A DNA stretch of 16,331 nt, from contig JALNQF010000704.1 in assembly GCA_028456385.1 (NCBI GenBank), positions 1 to 16,331 of the forward strand. The letters are read 5' to 3'. A program made the translations under genes and the position numbers. The notes under the pieces are model-generated. The model was given only the letters and a program-made list of their open reading frames with translations. It ran no database searches and was not told the origin of the DNA. Source of the DNA: Ophiosphaerella korrae. Its lineage: Eukaryota > Ascomycota > Dothideomycetes > Pleosporales > Phaeosphaeriaceae. Positions within the stretch are counted from its first letter, which is position 1, and every line of letters starts with the position of its first letter. Shown piece after piece: positions 8,539-16,331 of the stretch.

Positions 8539-9690
8539 AAAAGTAAGGACCTAAAGAAAGAAACTTAGTTAAAGATAATAGAAAAGAAGAAGGAAGTACT
8601 ATAAGTATAGGCTAAACTTTAAGAGAAGGTAGCTAAGAGTAAAGAAATACAATACGTAATACTCTATTAGACCTTTTGTTATAAAGACGACTACTATATA
8701 TATTTTTCTAGTAAGTAAAGAGTAAGATACTTCCTATAATAGAGATATAGAGTAGCAGCAACAAAAGAAAGAATAAAAGCTTAGCTAGAAGAAATAGCCT
8801 AAGTAATAGACCTACTAATAGAAGACTTAGAAGGGGAAGAGCCCCTAGTACTATTAATCTAGGCTAAAGGACTAGTACTAGATAAAGAGACTACTACAGC
8901 TTCCTCTAAAGGACTATAAGAAAGTAAGAAATAAGTTAGTATAAGAGGTATAGAGTATACCTAGCTAATAATATATAGCTATAATAGCTATATAATATTA
9001 GATATAAAGGAATAAAATAAAAAATAGAAGTTCGTTTAGATATACTTAATAGTTATAAGTATAGAGGAAGCGTATAAAGACTAAAAAGAACGTAATCCTA
9101 AAGAAATAAAGTTTATACTATTTTAAGAATAGATAAAGTAATATATAGTTACGGTAGGAAGAATACCTATAGAAAAAGAGTAGTAGTACCTCGTAAGAAA
9201 AACACGATAGATTAACAAAGCCTATATACTAAGAATACTAGTAGTGTACTATATCCTAATAATAGATATACCTAGAAAAGATAAGTACTAGGAAGAGGAT
9301 AACAAAATAATAGATCTAAGACATCTAGTACATTTTAAAGTATTATAGATATTATACCTAGAAAAAAATTGCGTTATATATAGAAACTCTAAAGTAAATA
9401 ATAGTATATAGCCTATAAGAAGAAAAGGCTACAACTATATAAGAGTAATTATAGTAGAAGATATCTAAGGATAAGAGATAATCCTAGAAGACAGATACGT
9501 AGTAGTAAGACCTAGCCTAAAACTATTAAAGAAATGCGTCTAAGGAGGACTATAGTATAAATACATATACGACAAATACCTAAAACACAAAGAATATAAG
9601 CTTAAGATAGGGCTATAGCCTTAAAAAGATAGATAATTTATAAAAAAGCCTAAACAAGAATAGTTAGAAGGTATTAGAGGCCTATATATT
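8539..9690 (+). pseudogene. Gag-protease linker of A-mid (unassigned domain)
   Basis: About 384 codons in the gag-pol frame lie between knuckle 2 and protease. It has fewer stops in places, such as 8811-8915 (acidic, E-D-L-E-G-E-E-P-L-V-L), and is rich in Glu, Lys and Ile. The homologous stretch is present in A-left and A-prime, so it belongs to the family. No catalytic motif is visible. It could be a Gag C-terminal extension or a protease-processed spacer. Confidence 0.6.
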
Positions 9691-9999
9691 ACAAAAACAG
9701 GTATATACTAAGGAAAGAAAGTACAACTAATAATTAATAGTAGAGCTACAAAGAACTTTATATTAAAGAAGTTTGTAGAAATATAAGAAATAAAGTACAT
9801 AACAAAGAAATACCCTTAACAACTAAGTACGATTAAAGGAAAACTATTCTAAGAACCTATTAGGTTTAAGATAGTTCCCTCTACGCTTAAATTAGAAGAG
9901 ATAACGATAAAAAATATAGTTATAGATATAATAACAATTAATAACGAGTAAGATATAATATTAGGTATGCTATAGTTACAAATAACTAACCTATACATT
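9691..9999 (+). pseudogene. Aspartic protease of A-mid, degraded
   Basis: The active site reads I-N-S-R-A-T-K-N-F-I (Asn codon 9736-9738) where retropepsins have D-S-G-A, so the catalytic Asp and Gly are lost by G-to-A changes. The C-terminal block D-I-I-L-G-M (9952-9969), followed by L, a TAG in place of Trp, and L, matches the Gypsy D-I-I-L-G-M-P-W-L signature. The length of about 100 codons is normal. It would cleave the Gag-Pol polyprotein in the virus-like particle. It is in frame with gag and RT. Confidence 0.9.
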
Positions 10000-10179
10000 A
10001 ATTAGAAAATAGGAAAAATTAGTTATAGTAAAACTAATACACTAAAAGCTAATATAAGTACCTATAAAGGAGAATTCCTAGAAGAATACAAGAAATAGGA
10101 AGAATAGCTTATAGAGCTAGAAGACTACTTTCTAGAATATCGACTATAGGACTTAGCGATAGAACTAGAAGAAGGAAGA

Positions 10180-10980
10180 AACTTAGGATAGAGCCTAGTC
10201 TACTAAAAAACAGAAGAAGAATCTAAGATTAAATAAGCGTTTATTTAGACTATAATAAAAAAAGGATAGATAAGAGAATCTAAATCCTTAGTAGTATATA
10301 GACTTATATTTATAGATAAAAAAGGAATAAATAATAAAAGGCCCTGCGTAGATTTTAGAAAAACTAACGCAATTATAAATAAGAACTAATACCTACTACT
10401 ACAAATAGATAGAATATAAGATAGACTATAAAAAGCAAAGATCTTTACAAAGCTAGATATCTAAAACGCCTACTATTAGATTAGAATTAAAGAAGGCGAT
10501 AAATAGAAAACAGCGTTTAGAATATAGTACAGACTATACAAATACTTAGTTATGCTGTTTAGCTTAACAAATGCACTAGCAGCATTCTAAAAAAGGATTA
10601 ACATAGTACTAAGAGAGTACTTAGATATATTTATATTTGTATACTTAGACGACATCCTTATATTCTTAGAAATAGAAGAAGAATACGTATAACACGTATA
10701 TAAAGTACTAAAGAAATTAGTAGAAAATAAACTATTTCTTAAAATAAGAAAATGCAAATTCTACACAAAGGAAATAGATTTCCTTAGATTTATTATTAAA
10801 CTAGGAAAAATCAAGATTAACCTAGAAAAGATTAGATTAATTAACGAATAGCTAATACTAAAAAACCTAAAGGAAGTATAATAATTTTATAGGCTAGCTA
10901 ACTTTTGTAGAAAGTTAATAGTAGGATAGTCTAAAGATATAGAACTAATAACAAGACTTATAAAAAAGGACACGCTGTTT
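10180..10980 (+). pseudogene. Reverse transcriptase of A-mid, degraded
   Basis: The finger motif C-V-D-F-R-K-T-N starts at 10345. The first catalytic Asp is in K-L-D-I at 10456-10458. The catalytic box V-Y-L-D-D-I-L-I spans about 10639-10662, with Y-L-D-D (10642-10653) intact. The thumb and primer grip (F-L-R-F-I-I) follow near 10780. All three catalytic Asp codons survive RIP, but several TAA/TAG codons interrupt the domain. It is in the same frame as gag, protease and RNase H. Confidence 0.95.
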
Positions 10981-11040
10981 AAATAGATAAAGGAATACAA
11001 CAAAGTATTTAACAAGATTAAAAAGAAGTTTATAGAAAAC

Positions 11041-11450
11041 CTAGTTATTAGAATATATAACCTAGACCTACTAGTAATAGTAAAAATAGACGCATCTAAT
11101 TTAGTCTACGGCATAGTACTAATACAAGAAGACCTAGAAACTAAAAAAGAATACTTAGTTAAATACTTCTCTAAGAAAATAAAGATAGTAGAACTTAACT
11201 ACCTAATCTATAATAAAGAAATACTAGTAATCTATAAAGTATTTAAGTAATAGAGAGTATACTTATAAAGAGTAAAATATTAAATAAAGGTCTATATAGA
11301 CTATAGGAATCTTATAAGATTTATACTAAATAAAGAACTATTATAATAATATATAAGATAGTAGGAATTCCTATTAATATTTAATATAGAAATTATATAT
11401 ATAAAAGGGAAAGATAATTAGTTTATAGACGCCCTTAGTAGAAGACTAGA
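11041..11450 (+). pseudogene. RNase H of A-mid, degraded
   Basis: The four acidic residues expected in a Ty3-type RNase H are present: Asp in V-K-I-D-A-S-N (codon at 11089), Glu in Y-N-K-E-I-L (11218), Asp in Y-I-D-Y-R-N-L (11299, where the family has T-D-H-K-N-L) and Asp in F-I-D-A-L-S-R (11428). The last motif corresponds to the N-x-x-A-D-A-L-S-R end of Gypsy RNase H. Near the end, TAG/TAA codons cluster in the stretch 11248-11370. The enzyme removes RNA from the cDNA hybrid. Confidence 0.93.
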
Positions 11451-11689
11451 CTTATAAGAAGAAGTAAGCGCTACTAGTACAGTCTTAGTTAAAAATAAAG
11501 AAGGATATTTAGTCCTAAATATACCTAAAATAGCTACAATACTTAAAAGAAAGAGTAGCGAGCTAGACAAATAGATTTAGAAAATAACACAAGAAGTATC
11601 TAAAGAAATAGAGAAACTAGAAATCTACAAAGGACTTGCACAAGCATATAGAAGAACGTATATCTTAAAGAAAATCTAAAGAGAATTCG

Positions 11690-12760
11690 TATAATAGTTT
11701 TACAAACTACTAGTATATAGATACTAAGGGATTAACAAGACCCTAGATAAGATACTACAAGATTACTATATCCTAAAAGTAAGATAACTAGTAATAGAGG
11801 TACTACAAGACTATATAGAATGTTAGAGGAATAAGTATAATAGATACATACTATATAGAATATTATAACTAGTAGAAGCACTAGAATAACTATAGAGAGT
11901 TATTACGATAGACTTTATTACGAAGTTACTAAAGTCTAAAGACCTAATATTAGGAGTTAAATATAATAGAATCCTAATAATAGTAGATAAATTTACAAAG
12001 TATATATACTTTAGACTATATAAAGAGAGAAGTAGGATAGAGGTTGCTATATACTAGGTTCTAGGAACTATAATTAGTTAATATAGACTACTAGACAAAA
12101 TTATTATAGATAGAGATATAAGATTTATATTAAAACTATAGGAAATAATAATAGCGTAATTAGGAATTAAGTACGTAATGTCTATAGCATATTACCTATA
12201 GATAGACAGATAATTAGAATAAATGAATTAGATAGTAGAATAGTATCTAAGATACTACCTTAACTACAACTAAAATAACTAGGTATAGCTACTATCTATA
12301 GTATAGTTAGTATACAACAGCGTAAAGAATGTAGTAATAGGAGTATTACCTTTCTTCGCAAACTATAGATTTGAACCTAATATATACTAGATACTAAGAA
12401 ACTAGATATCTTAGTCCCTAAGAGGAGAAAACTTCGCTAATAGACTTAAAAACATACATAACTAACTAAGATAAGACGTAGAATTCCTATACAATTAGAT
12501 AGTAAAGTATTACGACAAGAAATACAAAAGAAGACCTTAATTTAGAGAGAGAGAAAAAGTATAGTTAGTATAGAAGAACATTAAAAGTAAACAGCCTAGT
12601 TTAAAACTAGACTACGTTAAGATAGAACTATACAAAATTAAGAAGAAAATCTTACTAGTTATATTTAAACTAAAACTACTAAATAAGATAAGGATACACC
12701 TAACCTTTTATATAGCGCTACTTAAGATAGTACTATAGAACGTAAAACTACTAGTGTATA
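11690..12760 (+). pseudogene. Integrase of A-mid, degraded
   Basis: The N-terminal HHCC zinc site shows Tyr for His at 11701 and 11722 (X6 spacing) and Tyr, I, E, Cys at 11812-11823 for CX2C. The catalytic core has Asp at 11911 (V-I-T-I-D-F-I-T-K-L), Asp at 12109 (I-D-R-D-I-R-F) and Glu at 12217 (D-R-x-L-E-x-M-N). The last two are 36 codons apart, giving exact D,D-35-E spacing. The C-terminal GPY/F module is visible around 12630-12730, ending I-H-L-T-F-Y-I-A-L-L-K. Catalytic residues are intact but stops and the broken zinc site inactivate it. It inserts cDNA and makes the 5-bp duplication seen here. Confidence 0.95.
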
Positions 12761-12783
12761 AAGTAGATATATATAGAGAATAA

Positions 12784-12945
12784 GAAGAATAGGAAGTTAA
12801 AGAAATCTTATAATACTAGTTCTATAATAGTAAGAACTACTACTTAGTAGAATAGATAGGTATAGACAAGAAAGGACAACTATAGGAGAAAATATAGGAA
12901 CTAGAAGACAACCTTAACTACTCTAAGAAACTAGAGGACTTCTAA
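12784..12945 (+). pseudogene. C-terminal chromodomain of A-mid integrase, degraded
   Basis: After the integrase GPY/F module the frame reads E-V-K-E-I-L, a gap, Y-Y-L-V-E, TAG, I-G, then L, TAG, E and E-D-N-L-N-Y-S-K-K-L-E-D-F. This is the chromodomain pattern E-V-E-x-I-L ... Y-L-V-K-W-x-G ... T-W-E-P-x-x-N-L. Both conserved Trp positions (12853 and 12883) are TAG, the expected RIP product of TGG. Chromodomains on integrases bind methylated histone H3 and steer insertion into heterochromatin. That fits this element sitting inside another copy of its family. Confidence 0.88.
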
Positions 12946-13598
12946 AATTAAAACCTTCTAGAGCGCCTTGCAGCAAATCGAGAAAACTAACGATACTACT
13001 ACTAGATAGAGAGGCGTTAGGAACGTCTAATACAATAAGAGCTAGAGTAGCCTAAACTATATCTTTAAGGTCTATCTCAGCCTCTAAGGTACGAGACTAT
13101 TTAGACAATTTAGCGTTATTATAAGCTTTTATCTTACAAAGACGCTTAACGTAAGAATAAAGATTTACTAGCTTATAAAGAGTTAGCTTACGCTTAGCCT
13201 TAGCTACTATAAGCTATAATAATAGTATCTCTTAAGCTTAGTTAACAGCTCGCCCTATATAACTTAGCAAGAAGAGACTATATAGAAATTAAACACTTAT
13301 ACTCTATAAGAGAAACGCTAGACAGCGTATACTTGTATTAAATATTAGCTAGAATATACTCGTTATAGTGTTTACTATCTTTTAAGGATACAAGGTACGT
13401 AAGTTTTAGTTAAGTATAATAGGAGTAAGGAAATATTTTAACCTTGTTACGAGTAACACAAGTAATAAGAAGAAGTTTATTGCAATTAGAACGTAAAGAT
13501 ATAGAGAATAATAAAGAACTAGAGATAAACAAAGAAACTAGACTAATAACCTTAGGCCTAGGGTAGAGAAATAAGAACCTGCCTAGAGAGGAGAATAG
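12946..13598 (+). pseudogene. Possible coding extension after the chromodomain of A-mid
   Basis: The gag-pol frame can be followed for about 215 codons after the chromodomain. I count roughly 21 stop codons, about one in ten, similar to the chromodomain itself, and nearly all are TAA/TAG explicable from Gln or Trp. Protein-like stretches include A-R-R-D-Y-I-E-I-K-H-L-Y-S-I near 13270 and I-N-K-E-T-R-L-I-T-L near 13525. The last block is also readable in A-tail (about 15715-15745). I recognise no domain. It could equally be 3' untranslated sequence with fortuitous low stop density. Confidence 0.4.
13585..13595 (+). promoter_or_regulatory. Polypurine tract of A-mid (plus-strand primer site)
   Basis: AGAGAGGAGAA lies 3 nt before the 3' LTR. 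The equivalent AAAAGAAGAGA is at 15773-15783, also 3 nt before the A-tail 3' LTR. A purine run in this place resists RNase H and primes plus-strand cDNA synthesis. Position and conservation support the call; the exact edges are inferred. Confidence 0.75.
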
Positions 13599-14040
13599 TG
13601 TTATAGTAGTAACAAGGGAAAGCTAATTTAAACTAATTAGCTCTACTATAGATAATAACAATATATACGACCTATAGGGTAATAAACTTAACTAGGAAGC
13701 TAACTATAATAGGGATACGTAATAAATTCGCGATTCGCGATCTTAGCAAATACAAAGCACAAATTCGTACACGTAATAAATTTGTAATTTGCGATCTTAG
13801 TAAACACGAAGTATAAAGCTAGCTAAGAAGTATAGGTATATAGTTAGTAGTAATGTGTATTATTAAGATAGTATTAGTAATTTAATCCTTTAACTACAGA
13901 ACGCTAATACAAGATAGTTGCAAAATATCTTCTATTGTTTATAGTTATTATAGATCCTAACACGAACTTTTGTTATTATCTCTTAATCTACTAGCCCCCC
14001 TAGACAGGTACTTGTAGTTAACAATAGGAGGCCTATTACA
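13599..14040 (+). repeat. 3' LTR of A-mid (442 bp)
   Basis: It starts TGTTATAG and ends GGCCTATTACA, and aligns end to end with 7070-7457. It is 54 bp longer because a segment beginning (T/C)ACGTAATAAATT is present twice (13716-13769 and 13770-13823). In unit 1 the TTCGCGATTCGCGA motif is intact; in unit 2 it is decayed to TTTGTAATTTGCGA. The flanking ACTTT follows at 14041. Confidence 0.95.
13716..13823. repeat. 54-bp tandem duplication inside the A-mid 3' LTR
   Basis: Unit 1 (13716-13769) and unit 2 (13770-13823) align over about 48 bp, then differ at their ends (TTCGTA against GCTAGC). The 5' LTR has a single unit starting at about 7186. Differences between units are mostly C/T and G/A, as expected from RIP after the duplication. 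Confidence 0.85.
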
Positions 14041-14045
14041 ACTTT
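14041..14045. repeat. Target-site duplication ACTTT, right copy
   Basis: Identical to 7065-7069. It is followed by A-prime sequence (CTTTTAAGGTTTAGCC...), which matches A-left around 1605-1622 and so continues what stops at 7069. Confidence 0.92.
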
Positions 14046-15155
14046 CTTTTAAGGTTTAGCCTATACTTTTAGTACTTCCTTCTTATTTTTAGTTATCTTT
14101 AACTAAGTCTCTTTCTTTAGGTCTTTACTTCTATAATCCTTTATAAAGTATTCTAGTTTTCTATATTTATAATATACTATATCTTTTTTCTTTAATTAGT
14201 AGTCTTTTACGTAGTAGCCTTTCTTAGTATAGTTAAAGTATATAAAGTCTTTATTCTTCTTCTTTTTCTTTTTATTCTTATTAGTATTAAGGATTATAGG
14301 GTCCCTAGTATTGTAATTTCTAAGTTATCCTCTATATTTATTTTCTCTCTATTCTTAGAATATATTATTAACTTATATTACCTATTACTTTAGGGCTTCT
14401 AGTATTCTTAGCTTTTCTATATAGATTATCTTATACTAAATTCTTTACTTTAATCTTTATTTAAATTATAATATTAAAGAGAGTTTATTTTATTTTATAT
14501 TTTATAGTAGTTATTAAAACTATAATATATATTTAGGAATACTCTTATATTGTATAAGCTTCTCGAGCTTTTCTTTAGCTTATTAAGTAGTATCTATATC
14601 TCTAAATACTACTCTTATTTATTTTATAAAGTATTTATAACTTATAAAGATAGCTTTTATTTTATCTTTCTATATTCCTAGAGTATATATTATATAGTCT
14701 ATTTAGTAAGGTTTAAACTATCTTATTATATTTTCTTTAAGGTATATTCTAATATATATTACCTTCTTTTTTTTAGTATTAAATTATAGTACTTATATAT
14801 TAATCTAGAGTTATACTAATACTATAAAGGGTCTTAATTTTTCTCTTATTCTATTAAATTTTTTAAGTATAAGTATCTTTAGTAGTTTCTTTATTATACT
14901 TATCTCTAGTCTCTAAGTAATTTATTCTATTATATTTTATCTTTTTATAATAGCTTTAATCTAAGCTTTATTTTAGTTAATATAATTATATAGTTTGTTA
15001 TTCTACGTTTCTAAGGTATTAATTATTAGTTATATATCTCCTTTCTTAGTAATTAGGATATTTAGGGATATCTTAACTACTACCTAGTTAGTTCTATCTA
15101 ACTTGTAACTACTTAGAGGTACTTTACTTCTTTTCTTAGTTAAGCTTTCTACTAT
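14046..15155 (-). pseudogene. gag of A-prime, right part, degraded
   Basis: On the - strand the frame starts at 15155 with ATA (lost ATG) followed by V-E-S, as in the other family-A copies. Knuckle 1 is at 14240-14199 (Y-F-N-Y-T-K-K-G-Y-Y-V-K-D-Y), 305 codons from the start; knuckle 2 begins near 14171 in the same register. All Cys positions read Tyr. The gag-protease linker starts after it and is cut at 14046 by the A-mid insertion, resuming at 7069. CpA/TpG are nearly exhausted and stops are abundant. Confidence 0.85.
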
Positions 15156-15217
15156 TATATTAGCTTAGACTATACGCTACTTATACTTTACTTCTTCTAA
15201 TAACTAAATTAGTAAGG

Positions 15218-15622
15218 TATAATAGTAGTTACTTATTATTAACTATAAGTAGCTACTAATAGGTATTAGTAGATTAAAAGTTAATAATAAAAGCTTGTAT
15301 AGTAATTATATAAGTAACTAAGAATAATAGTTAATTTATATATATAATATTAAGTATTAGTGTTTAAGGTTAGTAATTAAATTACTAATACTATCTTAAT
15401 AATACGCTCTTTACTAACTATATACTTTTACTAATCTATTTATATAACTTTATAGATTACTCTAATCTATTATATATATTTATAGATTACTTTATATCTT
15501 ACGTATTTAGGTTATAGTCTATTACCTAATCCTAGTTATTACTCTACTTATCCTATACTTCGTTAGTACTTAAGTTAGGACTAATTAGTTCTATCTTAAT
15601 TTCTCTTGTTATACTTATAACA
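15218..15622 (-). repeat. 5' LTR of A-prime (405 bp)
   Basis: The plus strand starts TATAATAG (TG end mutated to TA) and ends CTTATAACA. It is followed on the - strand by the conserved family-A leader CCTTACTAATTTAGTTA. It aligns with 2782-3239 along its length and, in reverse complement, with 15787-16183. It carries two AATCTAT...ATAGATT hairpin units (15433-15492), against four in A-left, explaining most of the length difference. Confidence 0.87.
15433..15492. repeat. Two tandem AATCTAT...ATAGATT units in the A-prime LTR
   Basis: Units start at 15433 and 15464, period 31, with the same inverted arms as the four-unit array at 2992-3116. Located at the corresponding place in the LTR. Confidence 0.8.
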
Positions 15623-15786
15623 ATAATACTATAGCGTAATATATAGTCTACTAATTAAAGATAATAAAAGGTAGACTTAGTAGGTATAGAGATAGAAGAT
15701 AAAGAACTTAATATTAATAAAGAAACTAGATTAATAACCTTAACTCTAAGATAGGAAAATAAAGAACTATCTAAAAGAAGAGATAG
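15623..15786 (+). pseudogene. A-tail: 3' internal end of another + strand family-A element
   Basis: From about 15680 this aligns with A-mid 13490-13598: shared blocks include ATAAAGAAC, AAAGAAACTAGA and TTAATAACCTTA, followed by the purine tract (15773-15783) and the LTR start. The part 15623-15680 aligns less clearly. It starts exactly at the end of the A-prime LTR, so A-prime probably inserted into this element near its 3' end. A 64-codon frame on the opposite strand (15655-15849) is a by-product of low complexity, not a gene. Confidence 0.8.
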
Positions 15787-16183
15787 TATTATAGGTATAA
15801 TAAGAGAAATTAAGATAGAACTAATTAGTCTTAACTTAAGTACTAACAAAGTATAAGATAAGTAAAGTAATAACTTTAATTAGGAAGCTAACTATAACCT
15901 AGATATATAATATAAAGTAATCTATAAATATATATAATAGATTAAGGTAATCTATAAGGTTATATAAATAGATTAGTATAGGTATATAGTTAGTAGTAAT
16001 ATATATTATAGAATAGTATTAGTAATCTAATCTTTAACTAAGAGTAATAATACTTAATATTATAAGAATTATCTTATTGTTTTAGTTTATTACTAGATTA
16101 AAATACGAGCTTTTATTATTAACTATTAATCTACTAATACTAAATAAGGTCTCCTATAGTTAATAACAGGTAACCTTATTATA
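15787..16183 (+). repeat. 3' LTR of A-tail (397 bp)
   Basis: It starts TATTATAGG (TG mutated to TA) after the purine tract and ends CCTTATTATA (CA mutated to TA). It aligns as reverse complement with 15218-15622 and 2782-3239, including the AGAACTAATTAGTC-type block near the start and AGGTATATAGTTAGTAGTAAT in the middle, which is also in the A-mid LTRs. It contains two AATCTAT...ATAGATT units at about 15919-15974. The sequence beyond 16183 has no element homology, so this is the outer border of the nest. Confidence 0.85.
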
Positions 16184-16253
16184 CTTTTACTACTTCTTTT
16201 TCTACTACTTCTTCTTCTTCTACTTTTTCTTTTTCTTCTTTTTCTTCTTTTTC

Positions 16254-16254
<1 letters not shown>
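16184..16254. repeat. Polypyrimidine tract (CTT/TTC-rich)
   Basis: About 71 nt of C and T, with three or four A near the start and no G, mostly CTT and TTTC units. It lies just outside the last LTR and leads into the TTA microsatellite. Probably host low-complexity DNA; no gene signal. Confidence 0.85.

Positions 16255-16331
<77 letters not shown>
16255..16331. repeat. (TTA)n microsatellite, at least 25 perfect units, open at the window end
   Basis: Uninterrupted TTA trinucleotides fill the last 77 bases. Perfect repetition over this length, beside heavily decayed elements, indicates a recently active slippage tract, or an assembly edge. Confidence 0.97.

Larger units (their letters stand above)
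7070..14040 (+). mobile_element. A-mid: full-length chromovirus-type Ty3/Gypsy retrotransposon, RIP-inactivated (6,971 bp)
   Basis: It has two LTRs (7070-7457 and 13599-14040), a flanking ACTTT duplication, a purine tract before the 3' LTR, and one + strand frame (7519 to about 13598) holding gag, CCHC knuckles, protease, RT, RNase H, integrase and chromodomain. RT before integrase marks Metaviridae (Gypsy), and the terminal chromodomain marks the chromovirus branch, whose chromodomain directs integration to modified chromatin. It is inserted in the opposite orientation into a relative, A-prime. It keeps clearly more CpA and TpG than the surrounding copies and all catalytic acidic residues, so it is probably the youngest insertion here. 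Stops from CAG, CAA and TGG codons throughout make it nonautonomous. Confidence 0.96.

Noticed and set aside
7070..14040. Functional retrotransposon or novel defence or enzyme system
   Set aside because: All catalytic triads of RT, RNase H and integrase can be read, but the start codon, protease active site, zinc sites and chromodomain Trp are mutated and many stops interrupt the frame.
15655..15849. 64-codon open frame on the - strand starting with Met
   Set aside because: It lies antisense to the A-tail 3' end and runs into its LTR. Composition is almost only Leu, Ile, Ser and Val, as any TTA/TCT-rich strand gives. No homolog-like motif is seen, and the same DNA is explained by the retroelement.
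15218..16183. DNA transposon with long terminal inverted repeats
   Set aside because: Both arms are complete LTRs of a known family in the window, with leader or purine-tract flanks; the inversion is explained by nesting.
16255..16331. Telomere repeat
   Set aside because: Fungal telomeres are usually TTAGGG-type; pure TTA without G is a microsatellite.
1..16331. Fungal mitochondrial DNA, suggested by the AT richness
   Set aside because: No mitochondrial genes or tRNAs, nuclear-type Gypsy elements throughout, and the CpA/TpG-specific depletion is a nuclear RIP signature.

Overview
The window is a block of nested, heavily mutated LTR retrotransposons. It looks like the genome of a filamentous ascomycete (Pezizomycotina-type) fungus with repeat-induced point mutation (RIP). 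Three things show this: the AT richness, the near absence of CpA and TpG while CpG and TpA persist, and recognisable Ty3/Gypsy proteins studded with TAA/TAG where CAA, CAG or TGG would be expected. I see no intact gene, no tRNA or rRNA, no CRISPR array and no bacterial feature. The species assignment is inference only.

Layout from left to right. (1) 1-3239: an inverted (- strand) Gypsy copy, 'A-left'. Its 5' LTR is 2782-3239 and it reads leftward through gag, two zinc knuckles and protease before the window edge cuts it. (2) 3240-6364: a - strand remnant of a second Gypsy family, 'B', with a probable short LTR (6212-6364), gag with one zinc knuckle, protease, reverse transcriptase and the first part of RNase H. 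It stops exactly where the A-left LTR begins. (3) 6365-7069 continuing at 14046-15622: another - strand copy of family A, 'A-prime', with gag and a 5' LTR (15218-15622). (4) 7070-14040: a complete + strand family-A element, 'A-mid', inserted into A-prime. It has both LTRs, a perfect 5-bp target duplication (ACTTT), and one continuous gag-pol frame with PR, RT, RNase H, integrase (D,D-35-E spacing) and chromodomain, so it is a chromovirus-type Metaviridae element. (5) 15623-16183: the 3' tail and 3' LTR of another + strand family-A copy, 'A-tail'. (6) 16184-16331: a polypyrimidine tract and a perfect (TTA)n microsatellite, the only stretch with no retroelement homology I can see.

The simplest history is serial nesting. 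A-prime landed in A-tail, B and A-mid each landed in A-prime, and A-left landed in the RNase H region of B. This predicts that the missing halves of A-left, B, A-prime and A-tail follow in that order to the left of the window. A-mid keeps more CpA/TpG than the others and all its catalytic acidic residues, which fits its being the youngest, but it is also dead: its gag-pol frame has stop codons throughout and its start codon reads ATA.

I did not find a new biological system. The points worth a second look are the saturation and strand bias of RIP, the length difference between the A-mid LTRs, the swappable repeat modules in the family-A LTRs, and a possible coding extension beyond the chromodomain.
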